DNA of 64,000 bases from Planctomycetaceae bacterium (GTDB taxonomy: Bacteria > Planctomycetota > Planctomycetia > Planctomycetales > Planctomycetaceae). Shown here in pieces: positions 20,033 through 30,451 of the stretch (within the stretch, counting starts at the first letter, position 1; each line of letters starts with the position of its first letter). Below the pieces are notes generated by a model. The model searched no databases. It saw only the letters and a list, made by a program, of their open reading frames with translations, and was not told the DNA's origin. A program made the translations under genes and the position numbers. The stretch spans positions 22,178-86,177 of the forward strand of contig JANSXP010000025.1 in the NCBI GenBank assembly GCA_024742875.1. Direction: 5' to 3'.

Positions 20033-20446
20033 ATGAGTGATTCCCCAATCAGGGTGCAGCACATCGACCACATCACACTGGTCGTGAAAAGTGTCGAAGA
20101 CAGTCGACGGTTTTATGTGGGCCTGCTGGGCATGGAAGAGGTCGCCCGTCCAGCGTTCGATTTTCGCGGCGCCTGGTTTCAGGCGGGTGCCACACTGATT
20201 CATCTGATCGAAGAGCATGACCGCAGCGGACCGGCCGGGTTTCCGGACGAGGTCCTGATCAAGAGTAGTCGCAACCATCATTTTGCGTTCGAAGTGGCGG
20301 ACGCCTATGCGGCGGCCGCTGCCCTGAAAGACAGAAACGTCGCGCTCGTGGACGACGCGAAACAGCGTCCGGACGGGGCCGTTCAGGTGTTTCTGACCGA
20401 TCCGGACGGACACGTCGTCGAACTTTGCACATCGAATCCTTCCTGA
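20033..20446 (+). CDS. VOC-superfamily (glyoxalase/dioxygenase-like) protein
   Basis: 137 residues. Typical VOC beta-alpha-beta-beta-beta pattern: VQHIDHITLVVKSVEDSRRFYVGLLGMEEV, then RNHHFAFEVADAYAAAAALKDRNV, and VFLTDPDGHVVELCTSNP at the end. Potential metal ligands are H in IDHI, H in HHFAF, and E in VVELC. Substrate cannot be assigned. It lies 53 bases before the ACT-domain gene. Confidence 0.82.
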   Translation: MSDSPIRVQHIDHITLVVKSVEDSRRFYVGLLGMEEVARPAFDFRGAWFQAGATLIHLIEEHDRSGPAGFPDEVLIKSSRNHHFAFEVADAYAAAAALKDRNVALVDDAKQRPDGAVQVFLTDPDGHVVELCTSNPS

Positions 20447-20499
20447 CAGGTACCCGCGGGGCGAACTGAGTTTGACACCGTCGACCAGCGTTTTTCAGT

Positions 20500-21027
20500 A
20501 TGGCACGTGAATACATCATCACCATGACGGCCGCCAATCGTGTCGGAGTTCTCTCCGCTGTGACCAAGGCGATGTCAGAGCTTGGCGCCGATCTGCGGGA
20601 AGCCAGCCAGACGGTCGTGCGTGGTTTTTTTACGATGATCTTTTCGGCCGAATTCCCGGACGAGATGGATCCGGTGGTAATCACGGATCATCTGCAGGAT
20701 GTGTGTCGTTCATTCGGGATTGACGTCAATCTCAAGGATGCCTCGGCGGAACGCGACGACTCGGACGCTCAGGCAGGTCGTTTTTTCTCCCTGCGACTGG
20801 GTGGTTCCAATCAAAAAGGCGTACTTCGAAAACTGTCTTCGACCATCGCCATGCATCGGATCGACATTGCCGGAATGCACGCTGTCCGCACGTCCGATGG
20901 CGAGGGCTTTGAGATGGTCATGAAAATGTCTGTGCCCCAGGGATTTGACCTTCCCGCGCTGGTGGATGAGCTCAATCGCGTGGGCCAGGAATTCAACATC
21001 ACCGCAGAAGCATCTGACTATAAGTAG
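20500..21027 (+). CDS. Tandem ACT-domain protein (GcvR-like)
   Basis: 175 residues with two ACT domains: residues 4-80 (YIITMTAANRVGVLSAVTKAMSELGADLREASQTVVRGFFTM) and 95-170 (FFSLRLGGSNQKGVLRKLSSTIAMHRIDIAGMHAVR). The double-ACT layout matches the GcvR group, which bind small ligands such as amino acids and control regulators or enzymes. No DNA-binding domain is present, and no glycine cleavage genes are nearby. Confidence 0.78.
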   Translation: MAREYIITMTAANRVGVLSAVTKAMSELGADLREASQTVVRGFFTMIFSAEFPDEMDPVVITDHLQDVCRSFGIDVNLKDASAERDDSDAQAGRFFSLRLGGSNQKGVLRKLSSTIAMHRIDIAGMHAVRTSDGEGFEMVMKMSVPQGFDLPALVDELNRVGQEFNITAEASDYK

Positions 21028-21349
21028 GCGCTGCGGCACGCCCAATGTCTCCCCGGGCTCCGTCGTAATCGTCGTAGCGAGTCAACGGATGTCGCGCCGG
21101 GCGATCAAATTCGTCCGGCAAGACCGGTTTCCTGTCGTTTTCCGCCGTTTTTGGGTTGGGCTCCCGGGCGAAACCTTCCTCCGGCACCTTGCTTCACGGC
21201 TGAACCAGTGGTAGATTTGGGTGTTCGGAATCCCGCATTCCGCTCACCCCTGCAGCCTTCCTGGCTGTCCCTCCCTCCTCCCTCTCCACACAATCAGGTC
21301 GCCGCACACATCCTGCGTGCGTAGTCGGTGCAACCCTGTGAGAACATCC
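21028..21349. other. Intergenic region, nothing recognised
   Basis: About 322 bases before the giant PSCyt/WD40 gene. The frame of that gene is open back to 21221, but the upstream residues are low in similarity and Cys/Pro-rich, so translation is placed at 21350. No operator or terminator was seen. Confidence 0.5.
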
Positions 21350-24300
21350 ATGATTGCTGGTGAAAAGAAACTTCGTTTCACAACATTCGCACTACTCGCA
21401 ATTGTTGGCATTCCTGCCACCGCCCAGGACTCCGAAGGCCTGGTCAGTTTTCATGAGCAGGTCCTGCCTCTGCTGCGAGCCAACTGCCAGGGTTGTCACC
21501 AGCCCGCCAAACAGCAGGGCGACTATCTGATGACAGACTTTCAACGTCTGCTCCAGGGCGGTGAAAGTGAAGAAGCGGCCGTTGTGCCCGGCAAGCCCGA
21601 TGAGAGTTACCTGATTACTCAAATCACAGCGGACGGTGACGAACGCCCGTCGATGCCGCCATCGGGCACGCCTCTGACCGCAGAACAGGTGCAGCTGATT
21701 CGCCGCTGGATCGAACAGGGGGCCAAAGACGACTCGCCACCAGCGGCAGAGCCTTACAGCAGCGACAACCCGCCGTCCTACTCGCTGCCACCTGTTGTCG
21801 CCTCGCTGGATTATTCTCCGGATGGCAGTCTGATCGCTGTGGCCGGATTCAACGAAGTCCTGCTGCACAAAGCGGACGGCTCCGGCATCGCGCGGCGGCT
21901 GATCGGTTTGTCTCAGCGGATTGAGTCCGTGCGTTTCTCACCAGACGGTCAGCGACTGGCCGTCACCGGTGGTCAACCGGGTGTCATGGGGGAAGTACAG
22001 ATCTGGGATGTGGCCAGCGGGGAGCTGCGCCTGTCCCACAGTGTCACATTCGACACGGTTTACGGGGCCAGCTGGTCCCCCGACGGGACCCAGGTCGCCT
22101 TTGGTTGTGCGGACAACACAGTGCGAGCCATCAATGCAGAAACCGGCGAGCAGGTCCTGTATCAGGGAGCGCACAGTGACTGGGTGCGGGATACGGTCTT
22201 CACGGTGGAGAACGAAAGCTCGCACGTGGTTTCGGTATCCCGCGACATGACCGTGAAACTGACGGAAGTGTCCACCAACCGCTTCATCGACAATGTCACG
22301 TCTATCACCCCCAAGGCGCTGAAAGGGGGCGTGAACTCAATCGCCCGGCACCCGCAGCGGGACGAAATCATCGTGGGCGGCGCAGACGGAGTGCCCAAAA
22401 TCTATCGGGTGTTCCGCATCACAGCACGAAAGATTGGCGATGACTCCAACCTGATCAAACGCCTTCAGCCGATGGCCGGGCGCGTGTTTGGTGTGGCCGT
22501 CAGTAACGACGGCCAGCGCATCGGCGCTGTCAGTTCACTGAACGGCAAAGGGGAGCTGGTGGTCTACAGCTACGAATTTGACACCAAACTGCCGGCGGAT
22601 CTGAAGAAGATCTCGGCCCAAAGGGTTCGTGATCGTAAACCGGCTGACCAGAAAAAACTGGACGATTACCGCTCCAAAGACATCAGGGAAACGGCGCGGC
22701 TGACCATCGATGAAAGCCCGCTGTATGCCATCGCCTTTCATCCGGGTGGTCGCCAGGTGGCTGTCGCAGGTGGTGACGGCACCATCCGCGTGATCAATAC
22801 AGAAGACGGCACGCCAGTCGCTACGTTTGCGGCCGCCCCCGTGGATCGCAGTGCGGCGGGAACGTCGGCCGCGGATCTGGCGCGTCTGCAATGGACAGAC
22901 TCACCACTCAACGCCCCGGAATCACTTCCAGAGGGGCCCATTGCCTCCATCGCCGTTCAGCCGGAAGCCATCCGTCTGACGACCCCGTTTGATTACTCTC
23001 AGCTGCTGATTACCGCCACACTGGCCAGTGGAGAAAAGGTCGACATCACCAGAGCCGCGAAAGTCACGCTCGAAGGTGAGACAGTGGATCTGACACGCAC
23101 CGGTTTCGTCAAGCCGCGCAGTGACGGCCCTTCCACGATTCTGATTCAGGCGGCCGGCAAATCAGCCCAGGTCCCCGTCCAGGTGTCCGGCCTGACAGAG
23201 CCGTTCGTGGCCGACTTTATCCATGATGTGAATCCGGTCCTCACACGTGTGGGCTGCAACCAGGGAACTTGTCACGGGGCACGGCAGGGCAAGAACGGCT
23301 TCAAGCTGTCACTGCGGGGCTACGATCCGATTTATGACATTCGCGCTTTTACAGACGACATGGCCGGACGCCGCACCAACGTGGCCTCAGCCGCCGACAG
23401 TCTGATGCTGGCCAAAGCCACCACACGCGTGCCCCACGAAGGCGGCCAGGTGCTCCGGCCTGACAGCAACTACTATGAAATTGTTCGCAACTGGATTTCC
23501 AGTGGCGCGAAGCTGGATCTGCACGCCCCGCGTGTGGCCTCTATCTCGATCGCCCCGCAGAACCCTGTCATTCAGAAAGAGGACTCACGACAGCAGATTC
23601 GCGTGGTGGCCACCTTCACAGACGGCACCACCCGCGATGTGACTCGTGAAGCGTTCATCGACAGTGGCAACACGGAAGTGGCCATGACCAATCGCTGGGG
23701 GCTGATGACAGCCATCCGCCGCGGCGAAGCGCCCATTCTGGCTCGCTTTGAAGGCGCCTATGCGGCCACCACCTTGACTGTCATGGGCAACCGCGACGGA
23801 TTCGAGTGGCAACAGCCGGAAACCTGGGGCACCGTGGACCAGCTGGTGGCTGCCAAATGGGAACGCATGAAGATTCAGCCGTCCGGTCTTTGCAGCGACA
23901 CGGAGTTTCTGCGTCGTGTGCATCTGGATCTGACCGGGCTGCCACCGACGGCCGAGCAGGTTCGCAGCTTTCTGGCCGATGAACGCGACACCAAAGTCAA
24001 GCGCGCAGCGGTTGTGGACAGCCTGATCGGCAATGCCGAATTTGTCGATCACTGGACCAACAAGTGGGCCGATCTGCTGCAGGTGAATCGCAAGTTTCTT
24101 GGCCCCGAAGGCGCCAAATCCTTCCGTGACTGGATCCGCACCGAAGTGGACGCCAACACGCCGTACGACGAGTTCGTGCGCAAGGTCATTACGGCCAATG
24201 GCTCCAACAAAGACAACCCGGCCGCGTCTTACTACAAGATTCTGCGTGAGCCCGTGGACATCATGGAGAACACCACACACCTGTTTCTGGGTGTGCGATT

Positions 24301-26443
24301 CAACTGCAACAAGTGCCACGACCATCCGTTTGAGCGCTGGACTCAGGATCAATACTACGAAACGGCGGCCTATTTTGCCCGAGTCGGCCTGAAAGCCGAT
24401 CCGGCCAGTGGCAAGCGCCGCATCGGTGGAACGGCGGTCGAAGGTGCCAAGCCGTTTTACGAAGTGGTGTTTGAGAAGGACGCCGGCGAAGTGAACCACG
24501 ATCGCACGGGCGCGACCACAGCGCCCGCGTTTCCGTACGATTTTGACTACGACCGACCGGAGCAGGGCAATCGTCGCGAGGAACTGGCTGCGTGGATCAC
24601 ATCGGCGAACAATCAGTATTTCGCCCGCAGTTACGTGAACCGGCTCTGGGGCTACATGCTGGGTGTTGGTATACGGGAACCGATTGATGATCTCCGTGCG
24701 GGCAACCCGGCCACAAATCCGGAGCTGCTCGACTATCTGGCGGCAGAATTTATCAACAGCAATTTCAACGTCCGGCACGTGCTGCAGCTGATCTGCAAAT
24801 CACGCACCTATCAGTTGTCTCTGGCCACGAACAAGTGGAATGAAGACGACAGCCTGAACTATTCGCATGCCATCGCGCGGCGCCTGCCGGCGGAAGTGCT
24901 GTATGACGCTATTCACCGGGTGCTGGGTGCAAAAACGAAAATCCCAGGCGTTCCGGAAGGCACACGCGCCTCGGCGATTCCGGATGCCGGTGTGAAACTG
25001 CCGGACGGATTTCTTGCCAATCTGGGACGCCCTGTGCGTGAAAGCGCGTGCGAATGCGAACGTTCGGCCGACCTGCAGCTGGGACCGATTATGGCACTGA
25101 TCGGCGGACCGACAGTCGGTACCGCACTGGACGCCAAAGACAGTGACCTGGTGAAACTGGTCAGCGAAATCAAAGACGATCGCCAGCTGATCGATGAAGT
25201 CTTTGTCCGAATCTTCAACCGGCCTGCCACCGATGCAGAAATCAATGCGGCCATGCAGTCCATGCAGCAGATTTCCGCGGACCACACTTCGCTAAGCTCA
25301 CAGCTCACCGAACGGGACAACTGGTGGAAGGGGGAACGTCCGAAACGCGAAGCCGCGCGAGTCGCCAGTGTGGACGCCGCCCGAAAAGAACTGGCCACCT
25401 ATGAACAGTCCATTGCCGAACATCGGGCTCAGCTGGAACGGGAACGTGTTGAGAAGCTGGCAGGCGTGCAGGCTGATTTTGATGCCTACAGCAACGCGGC
25501 TGAAACGCATGCCGCCTCGTTTGTCAGTAAGAACAACAAAGACACCGAATGGTTCCTGCTGGAAGCCGACACGCTGACGGCTCCCGCCGGAATCACGCTG
25601 GAGCGGATGGCTGATCGCTCGATCAAAGCCACCGGCAAAGCGGACAAAGGCGCCTACACGATTACGGTGAAGACGTCACTGCAGAACATTCAGGCGTTTC
25701 GCGTTGAGGCTTTGCAGGACACTTCCCGCGAAGGATCGGGGCCGGGCCTGCCGACCAATGGCAACTTCGTCGTCACGGAGTTTGACGTTCAGGCGGCTGC
25801 GGTGAAAACGCCGGACAAGTTTGCCAAAGTGGCCCTGGCAAATGCCAAAGCCGACTTCCTGCAGGCCGGGTTTAACATCGGCCTGACGATCGACGGCAAC
25901 GCGGGCAATCAGAATGCCTGGGCGGTCGCAAATGCGGGCGGCGTGACACACTGGGCTACGTTTGAAACCAAACAGCCCGTCGCCCACGAGGGTGGAACGA
26001 TTCTGAAGTTTGTCATCCACCAGAACCACAACGCCAAAGAGCACCTGCTGGGGCGGTTTCGCATTTCGGCCACAACCGGGGCCAAACCAGGACTCGCTTT
26101 GCCCGAAGAATTTCAGGCCATTGCCGGTGTTCCGGTCGACAGACTGTCTGACGCTCAGAAAGCGTCCCTGACGACCTGGTTCCGCAAGTCGGATGCGCAG
26201 CTGCTGGCCAAACAGACCGCACTCAACGCGGCAAAGCAGCCGCTGCCGGAAGACGCCGGCGTGACGAAACGAAAAGAACGAATCGCCTTTCTCGATCAGC
26301 CGCTGGCGGAAGACGGCATCCTGGTGCAGTTGAAATCGGATTTTGAATTCAGCAAACAGCAGCTCGATGCACGACGTTTGACGGCCACTCAGGACCTGGC
26401 GTGGGCACTGATCAACAGCCCGGCGTTCCTGTTCAATCATTAA
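21350..26443 (+). CDS. Giant PSCyt1-WD40-BIG2-DUF1549-DUF1553 protein
   Basis: 1697 residues. After a signal peptide (KLRFTTFALLAIVGIPATAQ) come: PSCyt1 with CQGCH (~46); a WD40-like propeller (VASLDYSPDGSLIAVAGF to VAVAGGDGTIRVINTED, ~150-500); a BIG2-like domain (ASIAVQPEAIRLTTPFDYSQLLI); a cytochrome-like segment with the longer CNQGTCHG spacing; another BIG2-like domain; DUF1549 (TEFLRRVHLDLTGLPPTAEQ) with CNKCHDHPFERW; and DUF1553 (NQYFARSYVNRLWGYMLGVGIREP, RTYQLS). A 300-residue C-terminal extension contains helix and beta-rich parts. It is periplasmic and likely works with the DUF1501 protein encoded next. Confidence 0.87.
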   Translation: MIAGEKKLRFTTFALLAIVGIPATAQDSEGLVSFHEQVLPLLRANCQGCHQPAKQQGDYLMTDFQRLLQGGESEEAAVVPGKPDESYLITQITADGDERPSMPPSGTPLTAEQVQLIRRWIEQGAKDDSPPAAEPYSSDNPPSYSLPPVVASLDYSPDGSLIAVAGFNEVLLHKADGSGIARRLIGLSQRIESVRFSPDGQRLAVTGGQPGVMGEVQIWDVASGELRLSHSVTFDTVYGASWSPDGTQVAFGCADNTVRAINAETGEQVLYQGAHSDWVRDTVFTVENESSHVVSVSRDMTVKLTEVSTNRFIDNVTSITPKALKGGVNSIARHPQRDEIIVGGADGVPKIYRVFRITARKIGDDSNLIKRLQPMAGRVFGVAVSNDGQRIGAVSSLNGKGELVVYSYEFDTKLPADLKKISAQRVRDRKPADQKKLDDYRSKDIRETARLTIDESPLYAIAFHPGGRQVAVAGGDGTIRVINTEDGTPVATFAAAPVDRSAAGTSAADLARLQWTDSPLNAPESLPEGPIASIAVQPEAIRLTTPFDYSQLLITATLASGEKVDITRAAKVTLEGETVDLTRTGFVKPRSDGPSTILIQAAGKSAQVPVQVSGLTEPFVADFIHDVNPVLTRVGCNQGTCHGARQGKNGFKLSLRGYDPIYDIRAFTDDMAGRRTNVASAADSLMLAKATTRVPHEGGQVLRPDSNYYEIVRNWISSGAKLDLHAPRVASISIAPQNPVIQKEDSRQQIRVVATFTDGTTRDVTREAFIDSGNTEVAMTNRWGLMTAIRRGEAPILARFEGAYAATTLTVMGNRDGFEWQQPETWGTVDQLVAAKWERMKIQPSGLCSDTEFLRRVHLDLTGLPPTAEQVRSFLADERDTKVKRAAVVDSLIGNAEFVDHWTNKWADLLQVNRKFLGPEGAKSFRDWIRTEVDANTPYDEFVRKVITANGSNKDNPAASYYKILREPVDIMENTTHLFLGVRFNCNKCHDHPFERWTQDQYYETAAYFARVGLKADPASGKRRIGGTAVEGAKPFYEVVFEKDAGEVNHDRTGATTAPAFPYDFDYDRPEQGNRREELAAWITSANNQYFARSYVNRLWGYMLGVGIREPIDDLRAGNPATNPELLDYLAAEFINSNFNVRHVLQLICKSRTYQLSLATNKWNEDDSLNYSHAIARRLPAEVLYDAIHRVLGAKTKIPGVPEGTRASAIPDAGVKLPDGFLANLGRPVRESACECERSADLQLGPIMALIGGPTVGTALDAKDSDLVKLVSEIKDDRQLIDEVFVRIFNRPATDAEINAAMQSMQQISADHTSLSSQLTERDNWWKGERPKREAARVASVDAARKELATYEQSIAEHRAQLERERVEKLAGVQADFDAYSNAAETHAASFVSKNNKDTEWFLLEADTLTAPAGITLERMADRSIKATGKADKGAYTITVKTSLQNIQAFRVEALQDTSREGSGPGLPTNGNFVVTEFDVQAAAVKTPDKFAKVALANAKADFLQAGFNIGLTIDGNAGNQNAWAVANAGGVTHWATFETKQPVAHEGGTILKFVIHQNHNAKEHLLGRFRISATTGAKPGLALPEEFQAIAGVPVDRLSDAQKASLTTWFRKSDAQLLAKQTALNAAKQPLPEDAGVTKRKERIAFLDQPLAEDGILVQLKSDFEFSKQQLDARRLTATQDLAWALINSPAFLFNH

Positions 26444-26561
26444 TCCGGTCGACGGCCACAGTTGCATGGGTCCGATGGACGATACCAGCAGCAGCCGACG
26501 TCTTTCTTTTCCAAACTGACATCACAGACTTCCCGCTCAATCCAGCCACAGAAAGCCAACC

Positions 26562-28034
26562 ATGCTCAACATTCAGGGTGAAGCAGCCAGAGACTTGTGT
26601 GATCCAGGACTTGGTGCCACGCGACGTGACGTACTGCGTGTTGGTGGCTCGAGCATGCTGGGGCTGTCGCTGGCCAGCATGCTGCAGCTGAAAGCCGCTT
26701 CTGCCAGCATGCCCGCCCGCCCTGCGACTCCGGGTTGGGGAAAAGCCAAAAGCGTGATTATGTGCTACCTGCAGGGTGGCCCCTCTCACATTGACCTGTG
26801 GGACCCCAAGACGGATGTTCCGGACAACGTAAAGTCTGTGTTCAAACCCATCGCCACCAGGCTGCCCGGTGTGAACTTCACAGAGAACCTGCCGAAACTG
26901 GCGCAGGTGAACGACAAGTTCACAATGATCCGGTCAATGAGCTATACGCCCAATGGCCTGTTTAATCACACGGCCGCCATCTATCAGATGATGACCGGCT
27001 ACACGACAGACAAGGTGAGCCCCTCCGGCCAGCTGGAACCGCCCAGCCCCAAAGACTTCCCCAACTTTGGTTCCAACATCATTCGCCTGCGTCCGCTGGA
27101 CGAACCTATGCTGCCATTCGTGATGCTGCCGCGACCGCTGCAGGAAAGCAACGTAATCGGCAAGGGGGGCACAGCCGGCTTCCTGGGGAAAGCCTACGAT
27201 CCCTACACGCTGTATCCCACCGGCGATGACATGGACATGAAAAAGATGACGCGGATCAAGATTGATGATCTGAAACTGCGTCCAGAGGTCTTCACCACCC
27301 GTTTGAAGCGACGCGCCAGTCTGCGGACAACGATCAACGCCGGCATGCCCGATATTGACAAAGCGACCAAAGACCTGAATCTGAATCAGTACTACGAACA
27401 GGCCCTGGACCTTGTGGTTTCCGGACGCGCTCGTGACGCCTTTGACCTGGCATCAGAAAGTCACCAGATGCGGGAGAAGTACGGACGCAATACGTTTGGC
27501 GATTCCTGCCTGCTGGCTCGCCGACTGGTGGAAGCCGGAACTCGTGTGGTGGAAGTGATCTGGCCCAAGGTTGCCAACTCCGACAATCACAGCTGGGACC
27601 ATCACGTGGGATTGTCCAAACGGATGAAAAATCAGTCAGCCCCCATGCTGGACGGCGCTGTGTCCGGTCTGATCTCGGACCTGGATGATCGCGGACTGCT
27701 GGAAGAGACGCTGGTGGTCGTCATTGGAGAGTTTGGCCGCAGCCCGCAGCGTGGTGTGAGCACCAGTGGCAACGGCAACAGCGACGATGGTCGCGATCAC
27801 TGGCCGTACTGCTACACGGGCATCGTGGCGGGAGCTGGCGTCAAACGCGGCCAGGTCCACGGCAAATCCGACAAGACGGCATCGGCCCCTCTGGAAGATC
27901 CAGTGCATCCACAGGAACTGCTGGCCTCTATCTATCACAGTTTCGGCATTGCGGCGGACACAATGGTGTTTAATCATCTGAACCAGCCGCGGGAACTCGT
28001 CAAAGCCGAAGCCCTGCATTCGCTGTTTGCGTAA
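26562..28034 (+). CDS. DUF1501 (sulfatase/alkaline phosphatase-like) protein, Tat-exported
   Basis: 490 residues. A Tat-like signal [22 protein letters not shown] begins about residue 20. The mature part has the DUF1501 pattern: [46 protein letters not shown], then [23 protein letters not shown] and [13 protein letters not shown] with [19 protein letters not shown]. The fold is related to alkaline phosphatases. In planctomycetes this gene regularly follows a DUF1549/DUF1553 gene, as here (118 bases downstream). Confidence 0.88.
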   Translation: MLNIQGEAARDLCDPGLGATRRDVLRVGGSSMLGLSLASMLQLKAASASMPARPATPGWGKAKSVIMCYLQGGPSHIDLWDPKTDVPDNVKSVFKPIATRLPGVNFTENLPKLAQVNDKFTMIRSMSYTPNGLFNHTAAIYQMMTGYTTDKVSPSGQLEPPSPKDFPNFGSNIIRLRPLDEPMLPFVMLPRPLQESNVIGKGGTAGFLGKAYDPYTLYPTGDDMDMKKMTRIKIDDLKLRPEVFTTRLKRRASLRTTINAGMPDIDKATKDLNLNQYYEQALDLVVSGRARDAFDLASESHQMREKYGRNTFGDSCLLARRLVEAGTRVVEVIWPKVANSDNHSWDHHVGLSKRMKNQSAPMLDGAVSGLISDLDDRGLLEETLVVVIGEFGRSPQRGVSTSGNGNSDDGRDHWPYCYTGIVAGAGVKRGQVHGKSDKTASAPLEDPVHPQELLASIYHSFGIAADTMVFNHLNQPRELVKAEALHSLFA

Positions 28035-28087
28035 AGAGCCGCAGTCTGTGCTGGCAGCCTGCGTGCCAGCCCGGCTAAACGCCTGCA

Positions 28088-28121
28088 AACGCCGTTCGGA
28101 TCCTCCGCAGCGGCGTTTTTT
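28088..28121 (+). terminator. Rho-independent terminator after DUF1501 gene
   Basis: AACGCCG and CGGCGTT form the stem around a 16-base loop, followed by a T-run to 28121. Confidence 0.7.
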
Positions 28122-28236
28122 GTGCCTGCTGCCATCGTTGTGCAATTATTCGGAAAACGGAGAATTGGGCTGCGCGATCGGCGATCACTTTCCGCGAAGG
28201 CTTTCGGACAACTGATTTTCTCAACCGCACAGCAGC

Positions 28237-28785
28237 ATGGCCTCGCAGATTACTCAGGTACTCGATCGGATTACGAACGGCAATCGCCAGGCCGTTGGTG
28301 AGCTGGTGCCACTGGTCTACGATCACATGCGGCAGATTGCCAGCGGTGCTTTGCGGCGTGAACCGGATGCCAGGTGTGATCCGACGGAACTGGTGCACGA
28401 GGCATACATCCGGCTGATTGGCAACGAACAGCTGGCCTGGGAAAGCCGCTCGCACTTTTTCGCGGCCTGTGCTGTCGTCATCCGGCGTTTGCTGGTGGAT
28501 CAGGCGCGGGCCCGGCAGACCATCAAACGTGGTGGGCATCTGCAGCAGCAGGCGATTGACATGAACGCTGTGACTGATCGCAGCGACCATGTTGACTTGA
28601 TTGCACTCGATGATGCGCTGCGTGAACTGGAGGGGCTGTCTCCCCGGCAGGCACGTCTGGTCGAGCTGCGATTCTTTGGCGGACTGACAGAAAAAGAGGC
28701 TGCCAGCGTACTGGACGTTTCTTTGCGAACTCTGTCAGCCGACTGGTCTATGGCTCGTGCCTGGTTGAAAATCAGACTGTCCTGA
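28237..28785 (+). CDS. ECF sigma factor, planctomycete/acidobacterial SigX6-like group
   Basis: 182 residues. The sequence ITQVLDRITNGNRQAVGELVPLVYDHMRQIASGALRRE, then PTELVHEAYIRLIG and FFAACAVVIRRLLVDQARAR, is characteristic of the group known as TIGR02999/ECF_sigma. Region 4 is LSPRQARLVELRFFGGLTEKEAASVLDVSLRTLSADWSMARAWLKIRL. Members sit beside Ser/Thr kinase genes. Here a quinoprotein gene (28 bases later) and a kinase gene (39 bases after that) follow on the same strand, so all three are probably one operon. Confidence 0.88.
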   Translation: MASQITQVLDRITNGNRQAVGELVPLVYDHMRQIASGALRREPDARCDPTELVHEAYIRLIGNEQLAWESRSHFFAACAVVIRRLLVDQARARQTIKRGGHLQQQAIDMNAVTDRSDHVDLIALDDALRELEGLSPRQARLVELRFFGGLTEKEAASVLDVSLRTLSADWSMARAWLKIRLS

Positions 28786-28813
28786 ATCTTCCCCCATCAT
28801 TCAGGAGCCTCTC

Positions 28814-30412
28814 ATGCGGATTCGCACTTTCACAATCGTGTGTGTACTGACAGCGATGTCCTCAGTTCAGCACGCACCGGCCGAAGACTCGGGCTGGAAT
28901 CAGTTTGGCGGTGCATTCAACTGGGAGACTGATGGCGACCTGCCAACCGATCGGCTGGGCATCGTGTGGACGCAGAACGTCGGACAGGGGCGCGGACAGG
29001 TTGTCGGGGGGCGGGATGCCATCTATGTGGTCTCCGGTGCAGTGACCGACACCACACCGCCCGAAAACGTCACCATCATCACGCGGCGTAATGCGGCGAC
29101 CGGCAACGTGGTGTGGCAGCATGATTTTTCCACGCCCATTCCTGAAGATCAACAGACCTTCAGCGGTGATCAGCCCTCGCCTCAGGCGACCCCTGCTGTG
29201 TTGAACAACCGTCTGTATGTCATCAGTTTCACGGGTGCACTGCAGTGTCTGTCCTGCGAAGATGGGCGGCTCTTATGGGAAAAACATCTTGTTGACGACC
29301 TGCACGCCGACCCCGTGCAGTTTGGCTTTGCCTCCAGTCCGGTTATCGTACCGGGCAACGACCGGCAGATTTTTGTCCTGGCGGCGGGGAAGCAGGGCGG
29401 CTTCTACGCGCTGGACGCGGCAACAGGACAAACGGACTGGAAGACCGACTGCTCATCCTTCTCGTACGCCACCCCCGTGTTCGCCACGCTGCACGGACAG
29501 CCGCAGTGGATCCTTGTTTCTCAGGAGGAAATCCGAGCGGTCTCGGCCAGCAGCAGCAACCTCCGGGGTGGCGCTGAGCTGTGGCGTTACGCCTGGCCGG
29601 AAACCGGCCTGACCAACGTGCCCACTCCGCTGGTCATGAACGCATCCACGGTGGTAATTTCCGGACAGGGCTGCGGTGGCACCCGGGGACTTTCGATCAC
29701 ACGAAACGATGACGAGTGGCAGGTCAAAGAAGCGTGGACGCTGAAGTCGCCGCAGTACTTCTACACCAACTGGATGAAGCTGTCTGACAGGCTGATGCTG
29801 GGAGCGGACGCCCGCACCCTGACGGCAATTGAAACAACAGACGGAGAACGCGCAGGCCGCTGGCGGGGCTATGCGGACGCCAACCTGATTCGCGTTGGTG
29901 AGCAGCTGTTATGTGTCGACGGACGTGGACAGATGACGCGGCTGCAGATTCGCCGCAATGCTGACGGCTCCTGCCTCGGACTGCAGCCGGTGGATAAGGC
30001 GTCCGTCATTGCCGGACGCTGCTGGACGGCCGCCTCTTACATAAATGGTCGCCTGTTTGTGCGGGCCGAAGACCGGCTGATCTGCCTGGCAGCTGACAGC
30101 GACAACCTTCCCCCGCTGCTGGCGGCCGACGGGACGATGCTGTCGCTGGCTGCTGGCACGGCGACCGCGAGCAATCCCGTTGAACAGATCTTTACCGTTT
30201 TTGAAGAGCAGGGCGCCACGGCCGCGCTGGCAGTCTACGCAAAACTGCGATCTGACGGGAAACTGGATCCCGGTGCTCGTTACGAGCTCACCGTCGCCGC
30301 TCAGCAGCAGGGGCTGGCGGCGATTGCCCGAAAGATCGCTCGCGATGCGGCCGCTGACTATCCTGACAAAGCCAGCGCACCATGGATTCGTGACGCGCTG
30401 AAGCAGAATTGA
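28814..30412 (+). CDS. PQQ-like beta-propeller repeat protein, exported
   Basis: 532 residues with a signal peptide (TIVCVLTAMSSVQHAPA). The mature protein opens WNQFGGAFNWETDGDLP and repeats the PQQ-propeller pattern: GNVVWQHDFSTP, LYVISFTGALQCLSCEDGRLLWEKHLV, GGFYALDAATGQTDWKTDC and RLICLAADSD. These usually act as scaffolds; no PQQ dehydrogenase catalytic residues were recognised. It is encoded between an ECF sigma and a kinase, so it may sense or scaffold in the same pathway (inference). Confidence 0.8.
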   Translation: MRIRTFTIVCVLTAMSSVQHAPAEDSGWNQFGGAFNWETDGDLPTDRLGIVWTQNVGQGRGQVVGGRDAIYVVSGAVTDTTPPENVTIITRRNAATGNVVWQHDFSTPIPEDQQTFSGDQPSPQATPAVLNNRLYVISFTGALQCLSCEDGRLLWEKHLVDDLHADPVQFGFASSPVIVPGNDRQIFVLAAGKQGGFYALDAATGQTDWKTDCSSFSYATPVFATLHGQPQWILVSQEEIRAVSASSSNLRGGAELWRYAWPETGLTNVPTPLVMNASTVVISGQGCGGTRGLSITRNDDEWQVKEAWTLKSPQYFYTNWMKLSDRLMLGADARTLTAIETTDGERAGRWRGYADANLIRVGEQLLCVDGRGQMTRLQIRRNADGSCLGLQPVDKASVIAGRCWTAASYINGRLFVRAEDRLICLAADSDNLPPLLAADGTMLSLAAGTATASNPVEQIFTVFEEQGATAALAVYAKLRSDGKLDPGARYELTVAAQQQGLAAIARKIARDAAADYPDKASAPWIRDALKQN

Positions 30413-30451
30413 ACCTGGGCCCGTTTTCCTCCTGTTAAGTTCAATCGTGTG

